A DNA stretch of 64,000 nt from Diadema setosum (GCA_033980235.1 CM067059.1:14642100-14706099), one strand, 5' to 3'; counted from the first letter of the stretch, positions 33,401 through 44,332 are shown. Translations and numbers: made by a program. Notes: generated by a model not told the origin, from the letters alone.

Positions 33401-36400
33401 AAAACCAGAAATATTCGCAGGATGAAATTTTCATGAATTTGAGCCAATAGCCTTTTTCACAGCATGAAATTTTAGCAAATTGCCGCTGGCATTTAATGCA
33501 TATGGTGTTGGCAAGAACTTTTGCATACATTTTAATTTTATGAATCTTGCCTCACAAAATTTGCAAAATTAAAATGAACATGGAAGTTTCTAGCTTTACA
33601 GTACATCGATTTAAATGCAGTATGCAAATGAACTTTTCCTCATGTCATAAGACTGTACAATGGATGACTTGTACTAGTATTGTGACATTGATTACAACAA
33701 TACCCCCAAATTTAGAGACTCGATTCTCCTTCCCACCCCCCAACGGAAGGAAGAAAGAAACATATTATTCTTCACTCTCTTGTAGAATCATCTGTCAATC
33801 GTATGTGTTTCCTCCAGTCAGTGGAAGGCGTCTGAGATGGGGCGGAGCAGGGCGTCACCCCACATCAAGACGTACACCAGACTCTCCCCCGACAACCAGA
33901 AGATTGCATGGTTCATGGTGACAAGGTTCGTTGATGCTGAGGAGGAATATAGCCTTTAAAAAAACAAACAAACAAACAAACAAAAATCCTTCAAAACTGT
34001 AATATACGCCATCAATCCCCAAAGAGAAAACAAACAAAAACAAATAAACTCATTGTGTAATATGTGATATGTATCATGGTCACTCTTGTGCAAGATTCAT
34101 CCACATCTTAACCTATTGAGGACGAGATAATTTTGCTATAACATGCACTTCCTATGGACACCTGCCTGGGTATAAATGGGACAAGTCTTCAACAGGCTAA
34201 CTTGAGAATACTTGTTCAGAAGTTCTGTTAACATTGCCATGTGCAATGTCAACATTTGTCATCATGTCTTTCAATGAAACTATGGCGTATGTATTTTCTT
34301 AATGAGATGAGCTGTTTTGTTTGTGAAATTCTCTTCTCATAGTATGCACCTCTTAAATGTCTGTGAATATGATTAGTTATTACTATGAAACTATTTCATT
34401 TCTTGTGTTACACGATTGCCCAGGGCTTTATTGCAAAATGAGTATATCAAGTGCAATGTACACCAAATATCAATTCCGGTGTTAGCACTGTGCAGTGCAA
34501 CTAAGAAGAATGCCATCAATGACATCACTTCATTTTCTTTTTCATCTTTTTCCATGTTCTGAGAATGTGACAGGTTAAAAAAAATGATATACGAGCATAC
34601 AGTGTATTGTAAACTCTCTGTCGTGGATGGATTCATTGGTAATAACAGTGAATGCCATCTTGATATTGAAGGAAATGTAGTGTAATCCTTTTTCATTCAT
34701 TGGTAGGTCTGTTCATTGTTCTATCAAGTAAAGGGTGTCATTGCCTTCCATTCTACCAATCCTTCTCCCCCTACCACCGTCCCCTTTCACCTTCCTCACC
34801 TTCCCCCTCCACTATCCCCACCATCTTTCCTGGTACAGTGCCAACCTGTCCAAGGCTGCATGGGGAGCTCTAGAGAAGAATGGTAGCCAGCTGATGATTC
34901 GCTCCTATGAGATTGGCGTGATGATGCTCCCCAGCAACTTTGTAAGTATTTCTATCTTATTTCCCTTTGATAAAATATTCCAAATATTTTTGTTTTCATT
35001 TTTGTGTTTGTTAGTTTGGTTTATTGTTATTATTGGGGGGTTTTTTACATTCATTGTGGAGGGGGGGGGGGGGATATAAGTAACCCAACCATTATGGCTC
35101 ATGGAGATCAGTGGGTGCTTTACAAAATTTGACCAACCCATGCTGGAGATTTTTGACAAACCTGTAGCATTTACCCTTGGAGTCTTGTGCCATGCCCCCT
35201 GCTTGAAGTGATACCAGGGAGGTGGAGTTTTGTAACCTTCCTGCTACAAAGGCCAATGACAACGCAAAACTGATTGAGTCATCATGCATAAAGCAAGCAG
35301 GCACAGCCAACTTGTATGAACTGATAACCTCTATTTTTTTCTCGAGTTGTGATTGAGTGAAATATGGCATGAGTGTTGAAGTCTGTAGCATTTAGAGTCT
35401 TGAACTGCCAGCTATGTCACCCACATTTTAGGCTTGATACCTCTCGGAGCACCATTATAGCTCTTACTACCAGGTGTCTCATGGATGGCTACTTTACACT
35501 GAAGATTTGTCAGTTGTACCGTAATTGGCATTCCCTCTGTTGTGCAGAAAGACAAGTTGTGAGAACATGTGTTGCATTTGGAGAAAGAAAATACAGAAAT
35601 ATGCTTAAGATGTTTTTTTTTCTTCATTGTATGCATGCCTTCTTACTCATCTTTTTTTTTTATACTGAAGTCCTCCAGAAAACTAAGGGTCAACCACTGA
35701 GCTATGGCATGGTTGTTACCCTTAATTTACTCTTAATGTGCCACGTTCGCACCTCCGACTCAGTCGACGGCGTGCCAACTTCGCATATTCTGCTCAACAA
35801 ACAAAGCCGCCAAGACCGATCGATAAACCGCTAATTACTGCTAATCCTGCTGCACAATGAAAGCATTTTGTTCCTCTCATATAAGGCTTGCATTCTATGT
35901 GGTGATCGACTATCAAGCGATGTTCCCAACTAGATTTGCTCGTACATTCTAAGTTTCTGTCACGGTGCAAAATGTGCAAAAGTCATGCCTTTACAGTAAT
36001 GTAGCAACTGGTCATTCAAAATAAAAATTTAAAATAGAGTCGTCATACAATATCGAAACAAAGCTTGGCTTTCCTCTTTAACTTTGCCTACTATTATGCC
36101 CATCTTAACAGAAATTTGTAGAAGTTATTCAAATTGGAAAAACAGAATTCTTTCTCAAAGCATGACTACCTTCGTGTCTCAGAATAACGTGGCACACAGG
36201 GGGTTTCCACCATGGCACATAAAGAGTTAAGAAAATTTAGAAATTAAAACATTGATGACCTCCGTCCTAGCTTTTCCACAGCTGTTCATTTGCATTTTAC
36301 TATAAACCAAGTACATTTTCTTTTTATTCAAAGAGACCTTATCCTGTTATATATTTGCCTTCATGGGGGGGGGGGGGGGGAGAGAAAATCAGATTCACTC

Positions 36401-39002
36401 AAGAAATAGCTGTGCAAACAGTTGTGCCTTGGTCTTGTGGTTACCATGTCCATAATACTCTGTTTGCTTTGTGATGTTAATGTGGTAATGGAAGTCAAGT
36501 GCTAAGATTTTTCCTCACAGGTATCATTGTCAAGCCTTTGATTGTCAATAATAAAAAAAAGGGGGAACCTGATACAAGATATTTGGCTTTTGAGTAGAAT
36601 AACAGAGCATTTTTTTTTCAGCAATAAGACATGTATGAGTAGAAAATCATAGAAAATGGATAGAATTTTTAGTCACACAATTATATAATTACTTTCTCTA
36701 ATTTCTTAATGTTTGATGTTGATATTTATCAAATATATACCCATTAGTCATGTTGTGCCATTCATTCGTGCATGGCACTTTTGAATAAAGTTTAGAAAGT
36801 AAAGTCCCTAATTTAGTCACTGTTCCAAATATGTAGTCTGACTAACAATTCAAGTTCACTTCAACATGTCCTTTATTCTGAATCACTTGAAAGATACAAT
36901 TTATTCTTGAGATATGACTCATCTGAACGTTTTTTTTTTAATTTATATCATACCTGGTGTACCAACATATCCACTGTACCAGTAAAAACAAACAAATAAA
37001 CTTTAAGTACTGCTCATTTATTGAAAGGGTCGGGAAAAAAAAAACAACCCAGAGAGATTTAGAGAATGGCTGAAATAAAGGTGAAAAACAGCACATCACG
37101 ACATGTAGCATGATAGTTATTCTTACATTTTCTGGATAATGTCAAAGATTAACCCGTTGAGGACGGGCTGATTTTGCTACAACACACATTTCCCATAGGC
37201 ACTTGCCCGAGTATACTCGGCACTTGTCCTCAGTGGGTTAAGAAAACATCTACAATTGATGGATCTAGATGACAGAGACTTCTGGAAACTTCACAGGAGA
37301 GCTGAGGGAGCAGAATAAAATAGCATCATCTTTTTCTTTTCTTTTTTAAATAATGTACCTTTAAACTTTTCTTTTGAAATATTTTGTTATAAAGAATCAT
37401 GGAGATATAGCTCTCTGACTAAAGATGACTTCAAGATATATGGAGACAACTTGGAGAAGGGAATGGGTTAGACAGAGTAGAGGGTTGCTTTATTCTTCCA
37501 GATTTCCGAACAGTTCCAGAGTTTGTTGACAGAAATAAAGCAACAAAACAAATACACTATAGCTTTTTGAATGGCGAATGATTGCTGGAAAGTGTGTCAT
37601 TCATACTTTCTTCTTAAGTGACATGTTGTCACAGCTCCTTTGTGAATCTAGGCGCATGCTATACCAATTGTTTGTCTGTGGAGTGGCGTTCAATTAGATT
37701 CGCCGATAAAGCAGGGAGACTGACTAGCAGAAAGAACTTGTTTACCCTTTTTTCCTCGGCTCTTGGGCGCATTGCTTGAAATGGTGCTCAGATAAGTTAT
37801 TTACCCTGTCACAACTCCTTCGGAAGCCATGAAGCTAAGTCGGGGGCCCTGCTTTTAACTTCCTTGATCGAGGAATCAGTGCCGGAGTTATATTTGCCAG
37901 GAATCCTCCGTAGCAATTTGTGAGGAAATTACACATTGTGCTCGTTCCTGTGTTGGTTTTGATTTCTTATCCAAAGAGCTGCAAATAATATGATAAGAAC
38001 GGAGGAATAACTTCCCTCCCAAATCCCCGGCTCTCTCTCGCTTGCTCTCCCTTTCCCCATCTCATCTTCCCCACCATTGTCTCATGTATGCACTCCACGC
38101 AAAGACTCAAAGGAGCTGTCAAAATTCTGGCTGTTTGCCAATCCAATGAAACAATTACCACCCGGACATGCCCTGCTTTGCCGATGTGTAAGTGCATGTA
38201 TTTCACAAATTTGCCGCCAGGCGAGTGCACAAAATCAGAAATGATTTGCGGCGTGATTGCATCAAAACTTGTAGACAATGTGCCCCACTTACTGGGTAAA
38301 TATGCCCTATTACATGTCAGATTGTCTTTACTTTTTATCCGTTCACAAGCCATCGCAACTTTTATATCTCTGTGATTGAAAGGGAGAGAGAGACTGAGCA
38401 AAGAGAGTGGAGCAGAAAAACAGTAACCACATGTGAGCAGTGGTGATTGCACGCATCATTTCCGACTGCTTAAGAGCAAATTATTTAAACAGAAACAATA
38501 TGCATTTTGAAAGACAAATTGATAACTTTGTCACTTGGCTCTTGTTGAGCCACAATGGTCCACTGCAAGGCATGGCAATACTCTCCTACGCACATGATGA
38601 GGCGTTGCGTGTAGCAGCAGCAAAATTGAATTAGGGTTGGGATAATTTCATTTGGCCCCAGCAAAAAATTTGGCGCATTTGGTGTGGAGTGTTAGATGTA
38701 AGCCTCATTAAAAGGGACTTTCCATTTCTAGGGAGTAGAGAAGGCATGCTTGATGAGCGATTCATTAATTTGTAAGACATTCGAACCCAGTGTATTCAAC
38801 TTACCGGTAGTATTCCATCGATGATGTTGCCTTAACTTTCTTCCCTTCCCTTTCTCTCACTCTCCCATCCATCTCTCACTCTCTCTCTCTCTCTCTTCTT
38901 TCCCTCTTTTTTATCTTATCCCATCTGTCTATCTCTCTCGCTACATATCTATTTATGCATCTATCTATCTCTCTGTCTATCTATCAATCTATCAATCTAT
39001 CA

Positions 39003-39065
<63 letters not shown>

Positions 39066-41170
39066 ATCTGCATCTATCTGTCTGTCTATCTATCCATCTA
39101 TCTATCTATCTATCTATATATCTATCTGTCTGTCTTTCTATCTATCTTTCAATCATCTTCCTAATCTCAATTTTTGTTTTGCTCACACTCTCCTTTCTTC
39201 TTCTTCAGTACCTTCCCCCTTTCCATTCTCTCTGTCCCTCCTGTAGTCCCTTGAAAATTCATTCTGTATCTCTTTATGTTTTAGAGCTCCTTCTTTGTCT
39301 GCAATATGATATGACACCATGTGCTAATAAATTCCTTACACCATTTGGGTTCCTTGCACCATTTTCATGCTTTTATATTTTTGGTGGGGTTTTTCTTCTT
39401 ACCAACTGTAAGGATCTGCACCTTTTTTTCTCTCATAATTATTCACTGTGTATATGCCATCTTGCAAGCCACTTGTCATTCTTTTTTTTTATTCCATCGT
39501 GGTAATATTCTTATCAGTTTGTTGTTTGAGAAAGAGATATTTAGTCTTGCCTTATATGTCTTTGTGATTGCATGTAGCTTTACTCACACATCTCATCGTT
39601 CTTCACTACAATCCCTGTGTAGGCAATCTTCTGTTTTTCTTTACTCTCTTTTTTTTTTTTTTTTTTTCTCCCTCCACAGCAACCTATCATGAGTGTTTGT
39701 GTCGGAGGCTTTCATTCAAACCTGGCTTAATCAGATCAAGGTTGAACGCAAACTTTGTTAACCAAGGCACTAGCTATCATGTGCAATTTGAAATCTCATT
39801 TCTTTTTGTTATCCCTCTTATCCGATTCATCGGGAAATGATTTGATAAGGCCCTGACGGGGCGAAAACACTGCATCTCGTGCTAAACCCCGTCCTCCAAT
39901 GTGTGGTCACACCCCCTCAATCGCATTATTCCACTCATCTGGGAAATGTGATGAAATCAAACACATCGCGTTGACAGCTCGCCGAGGCCTGATGGTGAAA
40001 ATCACCTCGTTTTATTCTCGTTTTCCTCTCAAAATGAGGTGGAAATTGTGTCATCAGTTGTGCAGTAATGCTTGTTCTTGTCTGGTGTCTTTTCCTTCTC
40101 CCCCCCCCCCTTCTTTCAGAGCAAGACCAGAGAGGCATTTCCTCTAAGCAGTGACAGGTCAGACAAGGAATGTCCAAACTTCCCCCTACCCTGGGATGCA
40201 CCCCTCACACCTTATGGCAGTGGAGGTAAGACAATCCAATCACCAGTAAAGCCCACCAAAGCTTTTCACATCCTTACCTCCTCAGAATGCATAAAAAGGG
40301 AAGCTTTAAAAATGAAGAATGCTGCAATTTACAACTCAGTAATGCTGATATGGTATGCATCAAAGCTTCCAGATGAAATTTAATCAAACCTGTGAAACTT
40401 TCGAATCAAAATTGTCAGATGCCATAGGTAATTTTCAAGTAGGAAAATGATGACAAAGATGGTTGTTAATGTTTATTTGTAGTTTACTTTTCTTGATGTA
40501 CCCCATAGCAAGCTAACAGTCTCCCGATTTCAAATAACCAGAAACAATTCCTAACTATTACATGCTATTTGCATGCTAGTTTGAACCTATATATACCACG
40601 ACTGACCAACTCATACCTTGGAGAAGGTGACACTGCATTTTAAATCTCGTGGAAATCTGAAAATAAAAGTATTGGACATGAGTTTTTTGTTTGTATCTGA
40701 TGATATCAATAATAACTGGTGATGATTATAATGGTAATAATTAAAACAGTTATGTGCTGATGATGCTGATGATGATGATGATGAGGAGAAGGAGGAGAAG
40801 GAGGAGGATGATGATGCTGATAATGATAATGATGATGATGATGATTTCGATGACAATGATGATGGTGGTGTTAGTGGTGGTAATTGATGATAATGACAAT
40901 GTTGTATTTAAACGGTGATGTCAAGGAAAATCATTGATACAAAGAGAAAGAGAATAAGGATTTTTCAGTATACTCCTTAATTACCTTACCTCTTCCTTGC
41001 TTTGCTGTGTCATGATATGCTAGATCCACTTCCTGCCTGTACCGCCATTTAACCAACCTTCCTCCAAATTGCCTTTCTCTTCAACGTCAGATCGGCCCTG
41101 GATCTGGGATATCCCCTACACTGATAAACCGGACACTAATGGGAATGCCTGGGTTCCTGGAAGGAGATGA
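18393..41170 (+). CDS. TDP1: Tyrosyl-DNA phosphodiesterase 1 (TDP1), 14 coding exons, complete, with N-terminal PBZ zinc finger
   Basis: Coding exons: 18393-18443, 21197-21695, 22190-22363, 23101-23200, 23994-24125, 25142-25234, 26859-27032, 28045-28123, 28833-29024, 30539-30655, 33822-33925, 34839-34941, 40120-40225, 41091-41170. Joined they give 2,004 nt in one frame, 667 residues (human 608); the extra length is mostly N-terminal. All junctions are GT/AG. TDP1 hydrolyses 3'-phosphotyrosyl bonds left by trapped topoisomerase I and other blocked 3' ends. Both HKD half-sites are present: H318-S-K320 with N338, and H551-I-K553 with N574, at the spacing I recall for human H263/K265/N283 and H493/K495/N516. 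Other matches are HWQKTQG-type WHQKTQG, VGQFSS-like [46 protein letters not shown] and a C-terminal [10 protein letters not shown]. The ATG at 18393 is inferred; the frame is open upstream with earlier ATGs. The last codons add two arginines after the family-typical WVPG end. A possible AATAAA lies at 41849. Confidence 0.96.
18815..19208. mobile_element. Family E inverted-repeat MITE, copy 2 (TDP1 intron 1)
   Basis: It begins TTAAAGGGATGGTACCTGG and ends CGATCCCTTTAA. The inner arms (TTTATTTGATGAAAATCGG and CCAATTTTCATCAAATAAA) pair. It is of similar length to copy 1, with an altered central loop. Confidence 0.75.
19848..20391. mobile_element. GGATCC-TIR MITE (family D), nested copy with 5-bp target duplication
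   Basis: The ends are CAGGGGTGGATCCAGGA (left) and CTGGATCCGCCACCG (right, inverted). The flanks are CTGAA at 19843-19847 and CTGAA at 20392-20396, a 5-bp target-site duplication. The same terminus and duplication length recur at 43606-43768. The interior is rich in G, C, A and T homopolymers and holds a further nested relative at 19958-20336. No protein is encoded. Confidence 0.7.
19958..20336. mobile_element. Second-level nested GGATCT-TIR MITE
   Basis: CAGAAGCGGATCTAGAGGGG at the left matches, inverted, AGCTAGATCCGCCCCTG at the right. The flanks are G-runs (AGGGG / GGGGG), so a 5-bp duplication is possible but not provable. The interior contains CGCTCGCTCCGCTCGCTCGG-like DNA and long C tracts. 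It makes this locus a three-layer nest. Confidence 0.55.
20495..20592. mobile_element. Family C TTAA MITE, copy 3 (right end decayed)
   Basis: TTAACCCGTTGAGGACGAGT at the left, GTCTATGGGAAATGTGTG in the middle, and CAGTCCATCCTCAACCAGTT at the right, where the closing GGGTTAA has decayed. Confidence 0.7.
20679..20823. repeat. Long near-perfect hairpin (approximately 70-bp arms, TDP1 intron 1)
   Basis: GACTCATAATGAGAAACAAAC at the left is the exact inverse of GTTTGTTTCTCATTATGAGTC at the right. The pairing continues inward through AGTAAGATCA / TGATCTTACT-like words, GGTGAAACTACAT / ATGTAGTTTCACC and AAGGAAAAT / ATTTTCCTT. The loop is small, around 20745-20755. It could be a foldback MITE or a hairpin RNA source. 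No TTAA or other clear target duplication is visible. Confidence 0.75.
21197..21695 (+). CDS. TDP1: TDP1 exon 2: disordered acidic tail, two basic NLS-like clusters and a PBZ (C2H2 PAR-binding) zinc finger
   Basis: It encodes residues 18-183. In order: an acidic/Ala-rich helix (18-36), an SDSDSD cluster (42-47), SVSDSDSD (68-75) followed by EEEEEDD (80-86), basic KRAKSKRK (97-104), SPKRLKR (138-144), and a PBZ finger. The finger has C163, C169, H176 and H182 in C-x5-C-x6-H-x5-H spacing, with the family hallmarks YG, YRKNPSH and FKHT. PBZ fingers bind poly(ADP-ribose) in repair proteins such as APLF and CHFR. I recall no such finger in human TDP1. The SDSD clusters are typical CK2 substrates. 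The exon lies between a clean CAG acceptor and a GTACAA donor. Confidence 0.9.
23510..23690. repeat. GTTATAACGAAATT-type dispersed repeat (TDP1 intron 4)
   Basis: CATTGTAACAGACACGGTTAT, AACGAAATTCTTGCTACAAC and a downstream GATATAACGAAAG / CTCTGTTATAATGGGAATGC look like the inverted ends of a small dispersed repeat. A related fragment (GTCATAACCGTGTTTGTTATAACTGGAGTGCA) lies at about 17495. Assignment is by pattern only. Confidence 0.35.
23994..25234 (+). CDS. TDP1: TDP1 exons 5-6: first HKD active-site motif built across a splice junction
   Basis: Exon 5 (23994-24125) ends GTHH plus two bases of a serine codon. Exon 6 (25142-25234) completes AG|C and continues [10 protein letters not shown]. 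The nucleophilic histidine H318 and K320 are therefore on different exons, and N338 of the same motif follows in HTAN. In known TDP1, this first histidine attacks the phosphotyrosyl phosphorus to form the covalent phosphohistidine intermediate. Donors are GTGGGG and GTGAGT. Confidence 0.92.
24143..24235. mobile_element. Family C TTAA MITE, copy 4, next to a TDP1 splice donor
   Basis: TTAACCCGTTGAGGACAG to CTCGTCCTCAAGGGGTTAA, 93 bp. It begins only 17 bases after the exon 5 end (24125). Confidence 0.85.
25470..26491 (+). mobile_element. Family A repeat, copy 3 (TDP1 intron 6)
   Basis: It opens TATGCCTCCGCAACGAAGTGG, has the longest GTCCGTCCGT run (about 25519-25576), and ends GGCGGAGGCATATCAGTCGCC. 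It has the same module order as copy 1 and close similarity through most of its length. The AGGTCA strings are near 25686-25706, 25845-25875, 26000 and 26130. Confidence 0.87.
29451..29842. mobile_element. Family E inverted-repeat MITE, copy 3 (TDP1 intron 9)
   Basis: The right end is CAGTACTGTACAGTCCCTTTAA; the left end is eroded (GGGTAGGGTGTGTACACTTC). The central arms TTTATTTGATGAAAATCGG / CCAATTTTCATCAAATAAA, and a loop stem AAAAGGCGTGGCCTGTCGCCTTTT, are clear. Confidence 0.75.
30311..30403. mobile_element. Family C TTAA MITE, copy 5
   Basis: TTGACCCGTTGAGGATGAGT to CATCCTCACCGGGTTAA. The left TTAA is mutated to TTGA. It lies in TDP1 intron 9, 136 bp before exon 10. Confidence 0.75.
30745..31870 (+). 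mobile_element. Family B tandem-module element, copy 1 (TDP1 intron 10)
   Basis: It opens TTTTTGTCCCTGCCGAACGA then GTTCGAGCAGGGGAC (a short hairpin), then TATGAAACGGGCTCCGTACG and a GTGTGTCCGTCCG run. About six modules of roughly 155 bp follow, each with CTACTCCTTCGCCATTTCTA, ACCCGATTT, GATGGCACTAGGTGAGGGCT, AAAACTTCTACACAGAATTT and TGACCTTTGACCT. It closes CTTCCGGCGGGGACATATAT, TACGCACCGCGTAATTTCTA. There is no ORF of note. Copy 2 begins 66 bp later in the same orientation. Confidence 0.88.
31936..32909 (+). mobile_element. Family B tandem-module element, copy 2 (TDP1 intron 10)
   Basis: TTTTTGTCCCCGCCGAACGA start, GTCCGTCCGTCCGTCC run, about five of the same roughly 155-bp modules, and a GGCGGGGACATATTTTACGC end. 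Modules are very similar between and within the two copies, so recent amplification or conversion is likely. Confidence 0.88.
33395..33604. mobile_element. Family H MITE, copy 3 (TDP1 intron 10)
   Basis: TACTGTAAAACCAGAAATATT at the left matches, inverted, TTTCTAGCTTTACAGTA at the right. The interior is AT-rich with AAATTTTCAT / ATGAAATTTT arms. Confidence 0.6.
33822..34941 (+). CDS. TDP1: TDP1 exons 11-12: second HKD active-site motif
   Basis: Exon 11 (33822-33925) carries the second-half histidine and lysine (H551-I-K553, in SPHIKTYTR) and ends VT plus AG. Exon 12 (34839-34941) completes the serine and encodes [15 protein letters not shown] with N574. In known TDP1 this second histidine acts as the acid/base that releases tyrosine and then activates water. 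The exon 11 donor is AAG|GTTCGT, weaker than the other donors here, but the frame and protein continuity require it. Confidence 0.9.
34108..34200. mobile_element. Family C TTAA MITE, copy 6 (diverged)
   Basis: TTAACCTATTGAGGACGAGA to GTCTTCAACAGGCTAA. The right TTAA is mutated. Confidence 0.65.
37149..37241. mobile_element. Family C TTAA MITE, copy 7 (best preserved)
   Basis: TTAACCCGTTGAGGACGGGC to TTGTCCTCAGTGGGTTAA, 93 bp with intact TTAA at both ends. It lies in TDP1 intron 12. Confidence 0.85.
37560..38720. promoter_or_regulatory. Complex non-repetitive stretch in TDP1 intron 12, possible cis-regulatory DNA
   Basis: This block has mixed composition and no microsatellite until about 38870. 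It contains homeodomain-type words (CAATTAGATT near 37690, GCAATTTG, CAATTACC near 38152) and several GATAA words. A 161-codon open frame on the - strand (38452-37967) overlaps it but has no recognised domain or splice context. Intron 12 is the largest TDP1 intron (about 5.2 kb). The regulatory reading is inference only. Confidence 0.2.
38925..39150. repeat. (CTAT)n microsatellite with flanking CT-rich DNA
   Basis: CTAT/ATCT units run from about 38947, longest uninterrupted at about 39003-39064. They are preceded by CTCTCT runs at 38870-38900. Confidence 0.95.
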
Positions 41171-42830
41171 TTTGTTGATGATGCGTCAAGATGTGTCCGG
41201 ATGCATGAAGATGATCAACGTCCTTCCCACTTGAAAACACAGAGGTTAAATTCTCACCCAATCTGTTCACGGCACATATTGTACAGTGGGAAAATAGCTA
41301 TTCTTTCTGCAAGACTATCAGGTTTTCTGCATGCCACCTGCGATTGCAAAGGTGGCACGATCATACGCGATAACGATGACAAATGATCGGTACTCGTGAT
41401 ACTTAAGCCGCCATGAAAGTAGCAGACCTGTCTCTTCCGTGGATGCAGAACCGATATATCATCGTCGGTGATGGCTGATGTGTGTATTGGGAGGTCAGCA
41501 CCACAAACCCACAGCTGCAGAGCATTATGGGAATGCAGTCTCCAACAAAATGGGCTCAATGTAGCAAAAAATGACAAATCCCATGGCGTGAAAAGAGACA
41601 ATATTCCGTTCAACGTCACAATTCAGCATTTTACTTGTCGAAAGAGAACTCTTGATCTGAAAAACAATCTGATGGTGTCTTCTTCAGAGTTTGGTGCATT
41701 GACGAGGTGCTAGTTTCCACCAGTTGTAGAATTTTGGTAATGTTACCTGCACTTTGACTTTATGAACGTGTTATTTCAAAACCAAGTGCCATAAATGGAC
41801 CAGAAAAGAGTTTTTAAAAAAAATGCAGGGTGTCGAAAAAAACTTGCCAAATAAAGGTTACCACCGTTGATTGTAAAAAAAAAGTTTGAAAGCTAGACAA
41901 GTGACATATATGATTTTAACTTCCCACCGCATGGTACCAGTACTTTGAAGTCTGTAAGCTGACGAATGAGTTCCCAGATTGCCTTGGAAGCAAAGTTGAG
42001 ACTCAGTGAAATCATCACTGTAAACACATTTCAGTAAAGATGGCAGACAGGACAGCAAATTTGCCTGCACACTCAACAGAGCAATGGTAAAGCTGCATCA
42101 CATAATCTTCTAAGAACATCAGGTTATAACTTGTGCAAGCTATACTTTGCTTGTTAAGATATGGACTTACATAACTTTGAGAAGGTGGCATTTCAGAGCC
42201 CAACTGCATTGTTTCACAACATCTGGATCAAAATGCTTTAAACACGTAATGAAAAAGGGTTATGCTGTGTTGTGCTTCTTTTTTTTTTAAAGCTTGATTT
42301 ATTTTGCAGGGAAATTCAATTGTAAGTGCATATCATTGAATATACATTGAGCATACTGAATGAATGGCATTGTTTCGATAGAATCTAATGTTAACATGGT
42401 AGTCATGTTTTCCACAGTATTCTATGTTGTAAACATGAGTAAGAGTGGTGTATTTGTTGCAACTATAAATGAACGATAATTTCTCTGTGGTTTCTGCCAC
42501 TCTTCCATGTATTTGTCGTAACCTACTATGGACAGCAGTGCTACGACGTGCATTTCGGTCAAGGACCTGCGTCATAATGTTGGTACCCTCTATGTTGGAC
42601 TGAACAAACTTTACAGCTTGTATTCTGTACAGAGAATAGAGTTTGAATCTTAACTCAAGCTTGGAGAAATGAACCAAAATTGAATGATACTGAGGACGGA
42701 CGAGTGTGTGAAGGAAAATAAGAAATGCTTCGGTGCTGGACTCTAGCATCTGTGATGGTTCAGTCTAGTTTTGCAAAATATGAGATGCCGCTTTCTGAAT
42801 TATTCTCCTTTCTCCTTTCTTCCTTTTATG
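41171..42830. other. TDP1 3' flank, no second gene recognised
   Basis: This is AT-rich unique DNA, with a candidate polyadenylation hexamer AATAAA at 41849-41854, about 680 bp after the TDP1 stop. The ORFs here have no recognisable domains. Confidence 0.35.
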
Positions 42831-42844
42831 TGTGGATTGTTCAT

Positions 42845-42964
42845 CACACACTCACATTCACACATACAGACACAGACAAACAGACACACACACACACACA
42901 CTCACACACACAACATACATGCACACACACACTCACACACACAACATACATGCACACACACAAA
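42845..42964. repeat. (CA)n microsatellite
   Basis: CACACA runs with a duplicated segment, CTCACACACACAACATACATG, repeated about 40 bp apart, so the block itself is duplicated. Confidence 0.9.
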
Positions 42965-43605
42965 CGGTCAGTACAGTATTTTTGTGTAACGGATATCTGA
43001 TGACTTCTACGTCATGAAACTGAGAGTATCATTGAAGTGGATACTTATTACAGTGTAATTCTCATATTTTGTGTTTTGTTTTGTTTGTTTTTTGTTCTAC
43101 TGTGAGTGTAATCTCATGGGCAGGAAAGGTGCTGTAGATAAGACACATTTTAACAAGTAACATTTATTTGTCCCACATTATTACCAGGTTGGTGCTCTTT
43201 GAATGAAATATGAGGTCACAAACAACCAGCGAGACATTGATATGAAACGTGAGATTTCAATGTTGTTGTTTTGTTTTGTTTTGTTTTTTTTTTGTTTTTT
43301 GTTTTTTTTTTTTGGGGGGGGTTGCTCTCATGAAATTGGTATTCTTTGTAAGATATTATTTTAATGCATATTTCTTGAATTTTTGACAGCATGTCATCCT
43401 GTGTTAATGCAATGAATTTTCATGATTGTGATGAATCGGTCATATTACAGTATTTATGCCGAGCTTTCATGCAGAATTTGATGAGTCATTAATTATTGTT
43501 TGTGTACAGTTTGTTTCTTGGTTCTATGGATTCGTGTGTATTCATGCATGATAGATAAAAACTCATGGGGGGGGGGGGTCATATTTGTAAGCAAATATAT
43601 GTGAG

Positions 43606-43768
43606 CAGTGGCGGATCCAGGGAAGACCACACCGGGCGCGCGCCCCCCTTTATTTTTTTGTAAAAAAAAAAAAAAAACAAAAAGAAAAAAATGGGGCAGG
43701 GGTGCCTGCGCTCCCCTTTAATTTTGTAAAAGCACCCCCTCTTTACAGAATTCCTGGATCCGCCCCTG
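43606..43768. mobile_element. GGATCC-TIR MITE (family D) with 5-bp target duplication
   Basis: A 163-bp element with ends CAGTGGCGGATCCAGGG and TCCTGGATCCGCCCCTG (inverted). It is flanked by GTGAG at 43601-43605 and GTGAG at 43769-43773. The interior is short: GCGCGC, poly-A and CCCC tracts. It supports the boundaries called for the nested copy at 19848. I do not assign a superfamily. Confidence 0.8.
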
Positions 43769-43773
43769 GTGAG

Positions 43774-44293
43774 TGAATATGAACAGTTGTATGCACATAT
43801 GGAGAGTAGAGCCATAGATCATAGAAAATGTAAAGACCGAGATATACATGTAGAAAGATACATACACCAATGTGAATATATGTGCATGATATATACATAT
43901 TAAGGGTTATATATTTATATATAAACATATTATATGTTCATATATAAACATATTCACATTAGTGTTTGTATCTTTTTATTTCTGTTAGTGCTTTTTTATA
44001 TGAAGTTCGGAGAAAGACATTCAAACAGAAAGTAAGGATTCACGCCAATGCTTCATTTCGTTCCTCGTTTCAAAATGATGAATGCTTTCTATCTCTTCAA
44101 AACAAGATGCAAAACCCTACAGAACATCAGTAAGTGAGATTAGTTTAAAACACAGTCGTAGCTCTTACAACAGCTCCGATGTGATTGCTCGCTCACCCCG
44201 CCAAACGTACAAGTACACCTACACTCACTTTTTTTTCACACACACATGCACACACACACACACCCACACACCATACACAATACATGCACACAC

Positions 44294-44332
<39 letters not shown>

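Noticed and set aside
37967..38452. 161-codon ORF on the - strand in TDP1 intron 12
   Set aside because: No recognised domain, no splice partner, no homology I recall. Chance open frames of this size are plausible in such DNA.
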